The position numbers were made by a program, and so were the translations under genes. This document shows positions 31,309-43,200 of a DNA stretch of 64,000 bases, one piece after another. The stretch is taken from assembly GCA_037953745.1 (NCBI GenBank), contig JBAKBP010003137.1, positions 62,001 to 126,000 on the forward strand, in the 5' to 3' direction. The notes under the pieces were generated by a model. The model was given only the letters and a program-made list of their open reading frames with translations. It made no database searches and was not told where the DNA came from. Within the stretch, counting starts at the first letter, position 1. Each line of letters begins with the position of its first letter. This DNA comes from Lithodes maja. Its lineage: Eukaryota; Arthropoda; Malacostraca; Decapoda; Lithodidae.

Positions 31309-34222
31309 CTGACTGCACCTCACGTGGAAATCCATAACGGGAACAGAACAATAATAAGTTTTTAACAACTGCCTTTGCCGAGCCGTTTCTCATGGGGTAT
31401 GCGTCCGGGTATCTCGTAGCCACATCCATGATTGTCAACAGGAATTTATTGCCACTACTAGTAGGCGGGAAAGGGCCAACCAAATCTACTACAACTTTGC
31501 TGAACGGAGGCCCGGTGACAGGTATGGGAAACAAAGGTGCCTTCGGGATGGTCTGGTTAGGCTTCCCCGTTGTCTGACAGGTCGCACACCCAGCCACCCA
31601 TGCACAGACATCAGCCTTGACCCCAGGCCACCAGAAAAACCTGCCCAATGCCGCCAATGTTTTTGTTACCCCCAAATGACCCGCCACCGGCACATCATGC
31701 GCCAGACACAATAAGGACTCTCTATACTTATTTGGAACAACCACCTGGTCTACTACCCTCGCACCGCCCTCCCACTTCGATTTGGGGTCTAGAAATCTGC
31801 GGTACAATATCCTGTTGAGCCTAAAGAAATCTCCCGGCTTCGCATCCCCATCTTCCTCCAACTCTATGGCACCATTGCTATAACGAGCTAGGCTAGCGTC
31901 TTGCAGTTGCTGCTCACTAATGTCCCCGGGCGTCAATGCATCAAGATGGTTTTGTAATAAGACATTACCCCGGGTAGTAGGCTCTACTGCCTTAGTGGCT
32001 CTCGCTACAGCTCTTGCCTCACGCGAAGTCTTACCCAACTCTGCCTTGTTACACACCATATCTGGGCCAGAGTCAACTCCCGTGTTTATTATAGGTCCAA
32101 GTACCGAATCACCGAGAAGTGCAGCAGAATCAATGTCCCTTTTCCTGCCCTTAGCAACCTTCTCCTGATCCTTCCTCCACTGTCCCCGAGGTTGAGTGCT
32201 AGGCTGTGCAGGAGCCGCAGAGCGAGATCGGGTTACCACACAGGCCATCTTATCCTGTTGGCACCTCCCAACCCATTCCCGATTCTCACCATCCACGTCG
32301 GCCGCCCTCTCGGCAACGACTAAGGGTGGAGTCCCGGAAGTGGGCACCGCAAAGTCGTTGCCGAGAAGAAGGTCGACGCCCTCAACTGGCAAACACTCAA
32401 CGATCCCTACATCCAGCTCCCTGCACACCTCTCCCACTCTCAACTCCAACCTCACAAGTGGGTATGACCTCGTAGCATTTATACCCTGCACCACAACAAC
32501 TCTGGCCGCATTTATCGGTTTCCCTGTGAAGTTCCTCAACAAAGTTTGCGAAGCCCCCGTATCCCTCAGCAAGTCAACCCTCCGTAGTTCACTCCCCCAG
32601 CTCACAAACCCGTGCCCCCGATGGCTACAGAAAGTGTCCCGGACAGGTGTCGAGCCTTCCGTACGCTTCTTTACCGTGTGTGCCTCAGCTGCTGACAACC
32701 TACCCCGGGCAGTTGCTGCAGCCTTCAGAGACACACCGATACTGTGAACCAATGACACCGGCTTAGCGGGAGTGTTACTAGGGCACTCACGTGAATAATG
32801 GCCTAGCTTCTGACATTTGTAACATTTCACATCCCCAATGGGCTTCTTCCCTTGTGCGGGCGAAGAAGGGGCCTGACCTTTAGTAAACGGGAGAGGCTTG
32901 TGTTTGTAGGTGTTATTAGGTGCAATGCATTTAGTGTGGTTATGTGTGTCATAGGATTTGTTATTATCAAAAACTCTGGTGGGTGGGGTATAGCGCCCCT
33001 TCTGCCCTGACTCAGCCCTCTGAGCGGCACCGCAACCACGAATCAATGATAATCTGAGGTCTGCCATCTTGGCAGCCTCCTCTACTGTCTTGGGACATTT
33101 TTCCTTAATGTTCAGCGTTAGATCGGTTCCAGTACATTTGTAAAACTGTTCCAGATAGAAAAGTTGCTTAATTTCCTCAGCCGACTCTGCGTGCTCGGAC
33201 CGAAACCAGTTATTACCTGCATCTGTTAAGTCCCGTGCATGCTCCATAAAACTGACGTCGCTCTTCTTATTCACGCCACGGAACTTCAATCTATAAGTTT
33301 CGGGTTGCAGTTCGTAGGCCCGGAGCACAGCCTCCTTCACCAGTCCATACACTACACTCTCGTCCAGTGACAGTGCATCGTAGGCTTTCAACCCCTTACC
33401 CACTAGACGTGATGAAACTAATGCTGCCCATTTAACCTCCGGCCAGTCATACTCACGACACTTCTTTTCGAAACGAGCAAAAAACTCAGTCACTGCTGTC
33501 TCATCAAATGCGGGTACTAACTTAATTAAATGCGAAAGTGAGTCTGTAACCCGGTGCCCACCACCGAGATGACGCCCCGTGGTCTCTACTCTAGACTTCT
33601 CGACATCCATTTCAGCCTGGTACCTGGTTGCATCCTGATTGGCTTGGATTCTAGCAACCTCTATGCGTTCTATACTAGCCTGTTGTATCTGAGTCTCCTG
33701 CAGCTTAAACTTAGCTAGTTCTAGCTGAAATAACATCTCAGGAGACAGGCCTGGGGGGGGAGAGCACAAAATGGGGGATCCACACCGAGACGTGTTTACG
33801 GGTAAGCCAGCTTGCCCTTGAGAACCCTCCTGCTGCATCGTGCTAAGACTCGCTGGCTTAGGGCCCAGCTCAGGGGTAGAGTGGAATGGAGGCTTGGAGG
33901 GAACCCCCCAAGACCCCACTCCACCCACCGCCCCATCGCCATCACCCAACAAACATGCCACCAAATTCTTCTTGGGCCAACTGTCAGGACAGTCCCGCCC
34001 CAAAACCGTGGCTAAACAGCGAAGACCGTAACAATCAATAGCCTGCAGGCGCTGTTCGGTCAAAGGTGTCTGCAAAAATGCCCGGGCATCCCTCTCTCCA
34101 CTTATAACACTCCCCTCCCTAAACATCTGTTGTACTTGCTGGTTACTAGGCTGTACCGTGTTATCCTCCCCCGTAAATGATGAGTCATTAGACATAGTGC
34201 TGGTTATACAATTGCTGTTCAT
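31309..34222 (-). CDS. Gag-protease-integrase polyprotein of element C, partial
   Basis: Open from 34222 to the gap (about 970 residues). An ATG at 34222 gives MNSNCITSTMSND; the internal ATG at MSND matches B's start and may be the real one. Domains: gag with LPAFDETAVTEFF-like capsid blocks (LVPAFDETAVTEF), CCHC CYKCQKLGHYSRECPS (about 32783-32826), protease LLRDTGASQTLL (DTGA about 32552-32563), then an integrase zinc finger, AHDVPVAGHLGV (31673-31707) with CATC (31577-31590), and a core start KVVVDLVGPFPP and TIMDVATRYPDAYP holding the first catalytic aspartates. Only about 845 bases separate protease and integrase, too short for RT plus RNase H, so integrase precedes RT. Confidence 0.92.
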
Positions 34223-34450
34223 AAAAAAAAAAAAGTGCTTATTACTAATTGCAGTCTCGACTCACAAAATGTTAAAGATGCTTGAATGACTCTACTCTAG
34301 ACACCCCCAACGAAACAATCTGCAAGTCCACCAATACAATAATGACACAATAAAAATTCCTCCAATATGCAAGAAAATTCTAGCCAGCTCTACTAGGTAG
34401 CATAGAATAGTTCTCCAAAAAACATGTGATAGGATACTACTGAATCTTGT

Positions 34451-34462
34451 GCAAGGTCGCCA
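34451..34462 (-). promoter_or_regulatory. Primer-binding site of element C
   Basis: On the minus strand TGGCGACCTTGC follows the LTR end GTAACA after three bases, as in element B. Confidence 0.7.
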
Positions 34463-34465
34463 TTT

Positions 34466-36284
34466 TGTTACGGCTGGATCGGCAATACATATTCGGGATT
34501 CTTGATCGTAGGACAGAAATGGCTTATGTGACAACGACACGCTCGATTCCAGTCCCAAATACTATATGCTCCAGACAACAAAAGCACCAACGCCCTACAG
34601 AGTTATCGTCTATGGTAACGAGGTACCTTAACTCGGCGAAAGTGTACAACAGGGGTAGGCTATGAGGCTAAACTCCCTCAGACATTTATAGGTTACGTTA
34701 TTACTAAAGAAATGCAATACTCAAGAAACTACGTTAATATTAAGCCTCTAATAATGTAGAATAGAAGCAGGCTAAAGGTATGACAGTGAAATGCTAAATG
34801 ACAAATGTACACGCCTACTTGAAAGCGCGTGCACTAGAATAACTGTCCCCTACTAACATGCACTAGCATGTAGCATACAAGATGTTCATGATCCAGTAGA
34901 TACCTAATAATACACATGGAAGGAACATAAATAGTAGTCACTTATTATAAGAATGAATCTATACTTGGAATAACTAAAAGGTTGCAGGCAACAGTACTGC
35001 GCCGGTAGCCTACTACCGCATAGGCTACTTCGCTTCTCTCACTCTGTCTCCCCTCTGAGTCCGTATGCGCCCTACGCAACAGAACTCCGGACACAGCAGC
35101 AAAACGACAGTGCAGTTAATTGATACATGAAAGTATTAATAGTGTTGTCTAGTGTGTGAGTAATGTGTATTGTAAAGTGTTACATACACAAACTTAAAGA
35201 GAGCTGCAATGCATAGTAAAATAAAGATATCACCCACTCATCATCCCCATGTGTTCTAGCTAGCAGGCCAAGTCACAGGAACAACGAGTCCCAGCACCGA
35301 AAGCGAGAACCCAGGAAAAGACTGCAGAGAACACAAGGACAGATAAATTACGTTACTCTACTATACCGGCACTACGAGCGAGCTGTAGTCTCTGGTACTG
35401 CACTCGCTCCTGGCTCGGTAGGCAAATCAAGGCTAAGTCCTCGCCCCTCTACAGACAACTCCTGGGCATGGTCGGGCTCTTACACATGGCACTAGTCTAG
35501 TCACAAATTGGATGATGAGCTGGGCATATAACTCGTGAACATGTAGAACGTTCACCAACTATCCTCATCAAGAAGATCGCTGTTCACATTAACCCCTTAA
35601 ATCTAATACATGTAAATATATGCTTGTCCTAAGAGTAATACGAGAGGTGAGTGCTGAAACTCCTTTAGGACCTCAAGGGAAGGGTATGCATTTAAATAGA
35701 GAGAAGAATGAAATGAGAGTAATGTCGTCAGAGAGAAAGAGTGCAACCGTGAGAAATTGGGAGAGAGGGCAAGGGATGTTAGAATCTCAAAGGTTCTAGG
35801 CAACCTGATCATGGAACACACAGCGAGCCTCCAGGCAATGTGCAGTACGACAACATGGGCAGCCCAGGCAGCATATGCAGGCGGCAATGGACTACCAACC
35901 CTGTCGCACCTAGCTATAAGCGCAGGGCTGCCAACCGGTCCATACGTCTGGCAACCACCCCCCCGGCAGCGAGGCGCATTGCTACCCTCTCGCTCTGAAG
36001 TCTAACTCACTCTCTCTCTCTGAATTCCTATTGTCTCATCTATCAACTTCTCTATTGATACTACATATTAAATGGAAGGTCTCGACATGGCTTAAAACAA
36101 AACCCACCACTGGTTAGCAAATGACGAGACCTTTGCAGAGATACAAAGAACATAGTTATACGTTGTCACACTCAATATAAGCAGCCAGCACGGCACAGCG
36201 GCACAGCGGCACCGCACCGCAGCGGCACAGTGGAGTACCAAGGAGTACAATCAGGTTAAGTTGCCACGCACTGGGTGCGTCACA
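34466..36284 (-). repeat. 5' LTR of element C (1819 bp)
   Basis: On the minus strand it starts TGTGACGCACCC and ends GTAACA; the length is close to B's 1786. The matching right LTR is not in the window. A CGGCA-rich low-complexity patch lies at about 36185-36232. Confidence 0.85.
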
Positions 36285-38932
36285 ATATGTACAAAGACAT
36301 TAGAGGACTCAGATCAGGTTTACGTATCCCCCACGTAGTGGAAAACGTTTCTGTCCCGACAGAAGCCTTTTTTGCATGTCTCAATATCCCTAACACTTCA
36401 GTGCTTTAGGGTTCGTTTTATTCTTTGCTTAAGATCACAAAAAATTGCAAGAACGGAGTCACTCGCCGTTTGGCTCTTCAAGGAGGCACAACTAAAGTTT
36501 CTATACCTCAAGTAAGCTTACTGATCTGGTTTCATCGCCCGTGATAACCGGACAGATAGACGTCCCAGAAGTAGACTTTTGGGGGTAAAAGAGCGTTTTA
36601 CTGCTAGTAATTATGGAACACTTGTAACAAGTATGAAATTGCTTTGCGCTAAGGTTGAACCGGCACCACTGTTTTCTGTCGCGTTCTTATCCTCTGCCTA
36701 CGATAGGTGTAATACCAAGGCTTCAGAAACGGGCGTTTATTGGGGTTTATTAAGCCCCGGCTTCGAAAGTTGTTGGTGCCACTCCTCGGAGAGGCCTTCA
36801 TCTGAGGTCTAGAGGTAATTGTCTGTACAGTTTTACGACGCCGGCAGACTATATGGTCTACCAGGCACCGGCAGAGCAATTCTAATCATTCGATTAGGGG
36901 GGCTCATACATGCAATTTGTCAAGGACTCTAAAAGAATTCGATGTTGATAGTTAACATCTGCCTTGGCTGACCCCTTGGAGCTGGCGCGCCGCCCGTCTC
37001 TATCTCACTACAGTGATAAAGGACTTGGCTATGGTAAAAATCCACGGTGGGTATCTACCGGGTTTCACTATGTCCCGGCGCCCACCCCCTTAAAACTTTT
37101 AGTAGACTGCCTTCTGGCAGTTGGATATCGACTGTTTACTTTTCCCGGCGTGGCCTAAGACGTTGGAATGACGGTATCTCTTCCACCCCGGCCTTACCCT
37201 ACGCCCACAGCATCACACTTTATGTAACTACATCCGGTTAGACCGACTTCGTAGTTGGCACTTTATCCCGGCATTCGCCTAAAAAGGGGGAATAAACGTA
37301 TCTCCGGTGTTTCACCCCAGTTTTTTCCCGACATCCTCAGTGTTGTACCTATCACTGGTTTCGGGTGTTAGTCGATCCTTGGGCAAGACCCAATTTGGAT
37401 GCAAGATGATAGCTCGCTCCTCGGTAGCTGACTAATCTCGGCATTAACAAATTCCGAGATAAGATCCTTTGTAGCCTCGCCTTACCTCTAACAGTCAGGC
37501 TAGTCTTTGGTGGTAACAGAAATAGAGGAATCCGATCGAACTGAAACTCCATAATCGCTCGCATTCCCTTTTTTCGATATTACTATTCAAACTAATTCAA
37601 TCATGAATTTACAGAATCACGCGGCAACAATCTGAGACGCCGCCCTCTTTTGGGGTCCTCGTTTCCGAAGATGAAGGCACAGGATTTTGGGTTGAGGGTT
37701 CACACTTCACCCCGCCCCGTCAGCGTAGGGGTACACAGTCAAAATGGGTATCGCATCGGGAAGCGTCGAACCTGGATCCTTCCAGGAACAAACAACACAT
37801 GTCCATCGGCCTTAGGGCGTCTTCCTCTACCTTCACGGCCACTAACGAACCGTGTGGTTGCCTAACTTTTTTCAGGCTCCCGGTGTTTACAAACACTGAG
37901 CTAGCCACCGGCGTGTATACCCGGTGCCAGATCTAAGGCAAGTTAAGGGAATTATTCCGGCTGACACAGCCGGTTTCTCTTACGGGTTATCTTCCCTCTC
38001 TCTCTCGCTCAACGAAATCAATTTGGTGGCCCAGTACGGCAACGGGTCTGAAGGCATGGTACTTTAGTATTAAGTTGCTTTAGGAGTTAGAGAAAAGGAG
38101 GGGGGGGGGGGGGAAATACGGGAAGACCAAGACCATCAAACCCGCCGGACAGGTGGAGCATAGGCAAGCAACAGACACAAGCACAGAACGAGAACATTTT
38201 AAGCAACGACGAACATTTTCTTTTGCTGATTGTCCAGAACTGAATGGACAATCCAGGAAGATGATGTGTCCTCTTTAGTATGTTAGAGACAGAGACATAT
38301 ACTTCTGGTGATCAGTAATGTTCCTTAGTTGCTTAGCCAAGGGCAAGGAATCAGGAATCCTAGTTATTCCTATCCGGTTGACACATAACGCTGAGGTTGG
38401 ATTATGCATCTCCTTACCTCGGCTCAAGGACTTGGCAAAAGTCACGAGTTAGAGGCTTTGCCTCTCATTTTTTTGCAAAATCTTCCATTGATGGCATAGC
38501 TAGCACTAAGTTGTGGGCTCCCAACCGTTCTTTCTTGACACGATGCCTGTCTATGGCTCTGGATAAGCCAGCAACTGCCCTGTGTGGTATCAAGGCAGCG
38601 GATCTAGTAGTCCATGTGCTTCTCATTAAGTTGGATCTTACAAGGAAAAAGGGAGGGGGGGGGGGGGGGGAGCGCCGGTAAGCCCAAAGAACCCTAGAAC
38701 CCCTCCGCCGGATAATATGATGAAGTCACGAGCTGTGATATTAATAAGTCGAGCTGAGTCTACAGCTCTCTAATAAATTTTCATTTTCTTTGTGTACGAA
38801 TCTCAATGTGAGATCTGACCATTTGTACCTAGTCGGTCAATTATAACAAGGGGTACAGAACCCCTTCGCCGGAGATTGTGATGAAATCACGAATCACGAG
38901 CGGCGAAATAATTCAAACTGGTTATACAGTTT
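36285..38932 (+). mobile_element. DIRS remnant D3
   Basis: The part from about 37484 parallels D2 (16816-16983 joined to 26449-27728) and reads straight through the site of element B (ACGCGGCAACAATCTGAG at about 37619). Recombinase traces: ASHFFAKSSIDGIASTKLW and NRSFLTRCLSMALDK (38397-38681). G-runs at about 38100 and 38648 mirror D2. It ends ACTGGTTATACAGTTT at about 38932. From 36285 to 37483 I see CCGG-rich DNA with no firm motif; it is probably the upstream part of the same element, but that is inferred from position. Confidence 0.65.
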
Positions 38933-39302
38933 AATCAAATTTAATTTTAATTTTAAGAAATCTATCATAGTTTCATCTATGTAGTATTAACAGAATTTAC
39001 AAACAGATTTTATTGTACAAATAACTTTAAGGCCAGAACATGATCCAAAGGATTAAGGTTCTAGTTATGAGAGTACATGAATGTTCTCACTAAACATGCA
39101 ATAGATCGCAAGTGAAGATCCAGTCATGTCCAAGCAGCTCTTCTTCGAAGTAACGCACTGCTTACCTACTTTTATATTTTTATATATTGTATGTACACAA
39201 TATAAAACTGATAATGTTATACGGATTCTCTGTTACCTATGGCATTTAGGTTGGTGGTTTTGATATTGTCACGAATGTCCCCCTCCAGTCTTATATATCA
39301 GG
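38933..39302. other. Anonymous AT-rich DNA
   Basis: No ORF, repeat or motif recognised, apart from a small inverted repeat around TATATTGTATGTACACAATATA (about 39183-39206). Confidence 0.4.
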
Positions 39303-40235
39303 CATATCGTCAATGATGGAAGGGCCACTATTAAATTATAGATTTGATTCCCGGAGGGAAGTAAAGAAAACCTAATATTTAGTAGGGCCCCATAATCATT
39401 GACGATGTTAGTGCCCTCCCTGCCATCCCCTTCCCATTCGCTTGATTTCTGAGTTGTATCTTGATATATCAGTGAAGGAAGTATAGCCGCTAGAGGGCCA
39501 GCGTTAGGAATCCACACGCAAGAAATCCACTCATGGGAGAGCTTGAGTATAGCAATTATTAAGTTAATTTTTATTTTTTATTTTTTACGAAGTTTTTTCG
39601 TAGCAAGTACCCAATCATAAAGACGATTCCATAAGAGAATACGCGTTGCACTTATAAGGTTAGTACTCCTGTCCTCCCGCGCGGTAGATTTAACCCTTAA
39701 AAAGCGGCACGCAACATAAGTTGAGTTGAAAAAACTGGCAAAAAACGGGTGAAAAAAGGGTGGAAATCGAGTGAAAATGGGTGGGATAGTAATGATCCAT
39801 ACGTCCGACATCTGTGGCCTCCCGGCCCACACTAACTCCAGTTCCCCCACCGCGCGGGAGGATGACAGTGTAACCAATAGTTCGCTAAAAGTGAGCAATG
39901 TAGCAAAATCAGCTAAACTTCCATCTTCGAGGTAACACTGTCAGTGCTCCACGAGTGCTACGTAGCTGTATGTGGCGTCATTGTGTAGCGATTTCCACCT
40001 AGTTTTCAGCGCAATACAGTTCCTTTCATACTGATGGTTGATATAGCAGTCAGAATGGCCTGAAAAGGCCCAAAACGGCCACAGAGGGCCCGCTAGACAA
40101 GGGTTAAACTAGCGACCGCGGTGTTTGATGGGAGACTATTATACTAATAGGCATATCGTCAATGATTATGGGGCCCTACTAAATATTAGGTTTTCTTTAC
40201 TTCCCTCCGGGAATCAAACCTATAATTTGGTAATT
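39303..40235. repeat. Foldback-type repeat R1
   Basis: Begins with a roughly 100-base hairpin (39303-39405) whose outer arms are ATCGTCAATGAT and ATCATTGACGAT and whose centre holds CCCGGAGGGAA. It ends with one arm of the same hairpin (about 40150-40235). The middle (TACCCAATCATAAAGACGAT and around) matches R2 and R3. MITE M2 is inserted at 39694-40103. Confidence 0.75.
39694..40103. mobile_element. piggyBac-type MITE, family M2, second copy
   Basis: Flanked by TTAA (39690-39693, 40104-40107). Ends CCCTTAAAAAGCGGC and, reversed, CCCTTGTCTAGCGG match the M2 copy at 24813-25292 in opposite orientation (shared phrase CGCAACAT.AGT.GAGTT). Confidence 0.88.
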
Positions 40236-40280
40236 TAATTTCAGAGAGGAATTTGCTTAATTCATAGGACTTTTTTACAG

Positions 40281-43200
40281 TATCTATCTATCTATATGCT
40301 TAGGCCCAATCCCCATTTTGGGGGTAGCCGACTCAAGACAGAGCAAGAACAGGGAAAACACAAAAACATCATAAAACAAAAAATAAACACAGATAAAAAA
40401 CACAAACTCTCACACATCCAGGTCACCCAGGAGAAGACCCAGAGACCAGGGTTACCAAGGTCGCTCCAGCACTCCCCCGGCCCCTGACCACCCGGAGAGG
40501 TTCCGATCTCGGCAGGCAGACATGCAGCGGAGCCAAAGCCACAAGCCCTCCCACCACACTTCCAGGCACACCCTTCATATTAATCGTCTCCCCGGGCCAG
40601 GCGCCTGATGGACTATTATCTAGTCCAACTTGCGCCCGACCCCTTACTCCAAATGACCACGTGTTCACTCAACTATTCACAAGCATTCTCCATTCACTCT
40701 TGTCCACCACCACTTCCCCTGCCTGATCTATAGTCATTCCTCTATCATCCAAAGCCTTTCTTACACAGTCTCTCCATCTCAATGGGGGTCTTCCTGACCT
40801 TCTATCTCCCCTTGTATCTGACTCACATATTCTCTTTGTAAGCCTTTCATCTCCCATTCGTTCAACATGACCATACCAGCTCAGCACCCTCCTGTCCACT
40901 CTGGCTGACAAATGTTCCTGCTGCCCCACTCTCCTACGTATCTCTTCATTCCTCAATCTGTCTCTACGAGTAACTCCACACATACTCCTCAAGCAGCTCA
41001 TCTCCATCACATCCAGCCCTCTTTTCTCCTTTTTCTTCAGAGCCCATGTCTCAGCCCCATACATCACTGTTGGCACAACAATTCCTTGATACAGTGCACT
41101 TTTTACTTTCACTCCGAGATTTCTCGTCTTCCACATACTTCCCATTGCTCCGAAAACCTTCCTTCCTTCACACACTCTCTGTTTTACCTCCACTTCCATA
41201 CCTCCACTCCTGCTTATTGTTCCTCCTAGATATTTAAAACACTCTACTTGTTCCAATATTTCCCCATCCAGCCTCACATCTAGATTCACCCTATGCTCTC
41301 CCCTATTACACACCATTACTTTACTTTTATTGACGTTCACCTTCAGTTTCCTCCTTCCACAAACCACACCAAACTCTTTGACTACCTGCTGCAGTTTCTC
41401 ATCAGAATCCGCCACCAATGCTGTGTCATCAGCGAACAGCAACTGATTCAACTCCCAATCTCTACCATTCTTTCCTACTAAACCCAATCCTCTTCCCATA
41501 GTTCTCCTTTTCACCTCCCTCACCACACCATCCATACACATATTAAACAGCCATGGTGACATTACACAACCCTGTCGCAAACCTACCTTTACCTCAAACC
41601 ATTCACTCAACTCACCATTTCCTACTCTCATACATGCTCTGCTCCCTTCATAAAAACTCTTAACTGCTTCTAACAAATTTCCTCCTATTTCATAAATCCT
41701 TAACACCTTCCACATTGCTTCACGGTCCACACGATCATACGCTTTTTCCAAGTCCATAAAAGCCCAAAATATCTCCTTATGCTTCTCTAAATACTTCTCG
41801 CATAACTGTCTTACTGCAAACATCTGATCCACGCACCCTCTTCCCCTCCTAAAACCGCACTGTTCTTCTCCTATTGCAACTTCCGTACACTTTATTATCC
41901 TCTCTATCAACACCCTGCCATACAGCTTTCCAACCACTGACAATAAACTAATACCTCTATAACTTGAACACTCCTGCCGATCTCCCTTCCCCTTGTACAA
42001 CGGCACAATACATGCACTCTTCCAGTCTATTGGTACCATTGACACAGCAAAGCACACATTGAAAAGTCTCACCAACCAATCTATTATCACATCTCCACCC
42101 TTCTTTATACACTCCACAGCAATACCATCCAAACCTTCTGCTTTTCCCGCTCTCATTTGTTTCACTGCTTCTTTCACCTCATTTTCCTCAATCCTTTCAT
42201 TCATTCCCTGCCACCTGGGTGGCCTGGGTAACCTATCTCCATCCACCTCTGCTTCAATCACTGCTTCTCTTCCATCTCTTGTATTTAACAAAGATTCAAA
42301 ATACTCGGCATATCTTTTCCTCACTTCAACTGGTTCCACTAGTAATTCTCCATTTTCATCTTTCACTGACTCTTCCCTCTTTTGTCCTCCTTTCCTTACT
42401 TTATTTACCTCCTTCCAGAACATCTTCTTTCGTTCTTCAAAATTCTCACTCAGCCTTTGGCCCCACCTTTCGTTTGCATCTTTTTTCGCTTCTCTAATTT
42501 TCCGTTTTGCCTCTCTCCTTTTCTCCTTGTACCTCTCCCATACCTCAACACTACCATCCTGTAAAACCCTCTCAAAACACTGTCTCTTCTCCTCAACTGC
42601 CTTTCTCACCGTATCATTCCACCACTCGCTTCCCTTCCTGATACCTCTGCCTCCTACTTTCCTTTTGCCGCATACTACCTCTGCACTTGCTTTCACTCCT
42701 TCCTTAAACTGTTGCCATTCAATCTCTACTTCTCTCTCTTCCATCTCTCTCACTTCCATCCACTTTTCATTTAGTCTTTCCTTGTACTCCCTCTCTTTTT
42801 CACTCTTCTCTAACTCACTAACTTTTATTACCTCTCTTACTTCACGCTTGTCTCTTATTCTCCTGTAACTCTTAACTCTTAGCTTTCCCTCCACCAGGTA
42901 ATGATCTGACATACCCTCCGCCTCACCTCTCATCACATTCACATCCAGCAGTCTACACAATCTTTCCCTTGTCACCAGCACATAATCCATCAATGCCCTC
43001 TCTACAGTCTCTCCCCTCACAAGTCTATGCCAGGTGTACTTGTGTATACGCCTTTTTTTGAAGAACGTATTACCTACACTCAATCTACACTCTTCACATA
43101 CATTTTTCAGTCTTTCTCCACTCTCGTTTACACCATCCACACCAAAACTACCGATGACTCCCTCAACAGGCTCATTTCCTACCCTAGCATTTAGGTCCCC

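Larger units (their letters stand above)
31309..36284 (-). mobile_element. Gypsy (Gmr1-like order) element C, cut by the gap
   Basis: Minus strand: 5' LTR (34466-36284), primer-binding site, leader, then gag-protease-integrase in one open frame to the gap. It is a relative of A and B (same MSND start, DTGASQTLLRNF box and primer site), but without their frame damage in the visible part. RT, RNase H and the 3' LTR would lie in or beyond the gap. Confidence 0.92.

Noticed and set aside
31042..31368. Frames running through the N block
   Set aside because: They only span unknown bases.
41993..42868. A 291-residue plus-strand frame rich in Ser, Leu and Phe
   Set aside because: It is the antisense shadow of the RTE-like LINE.
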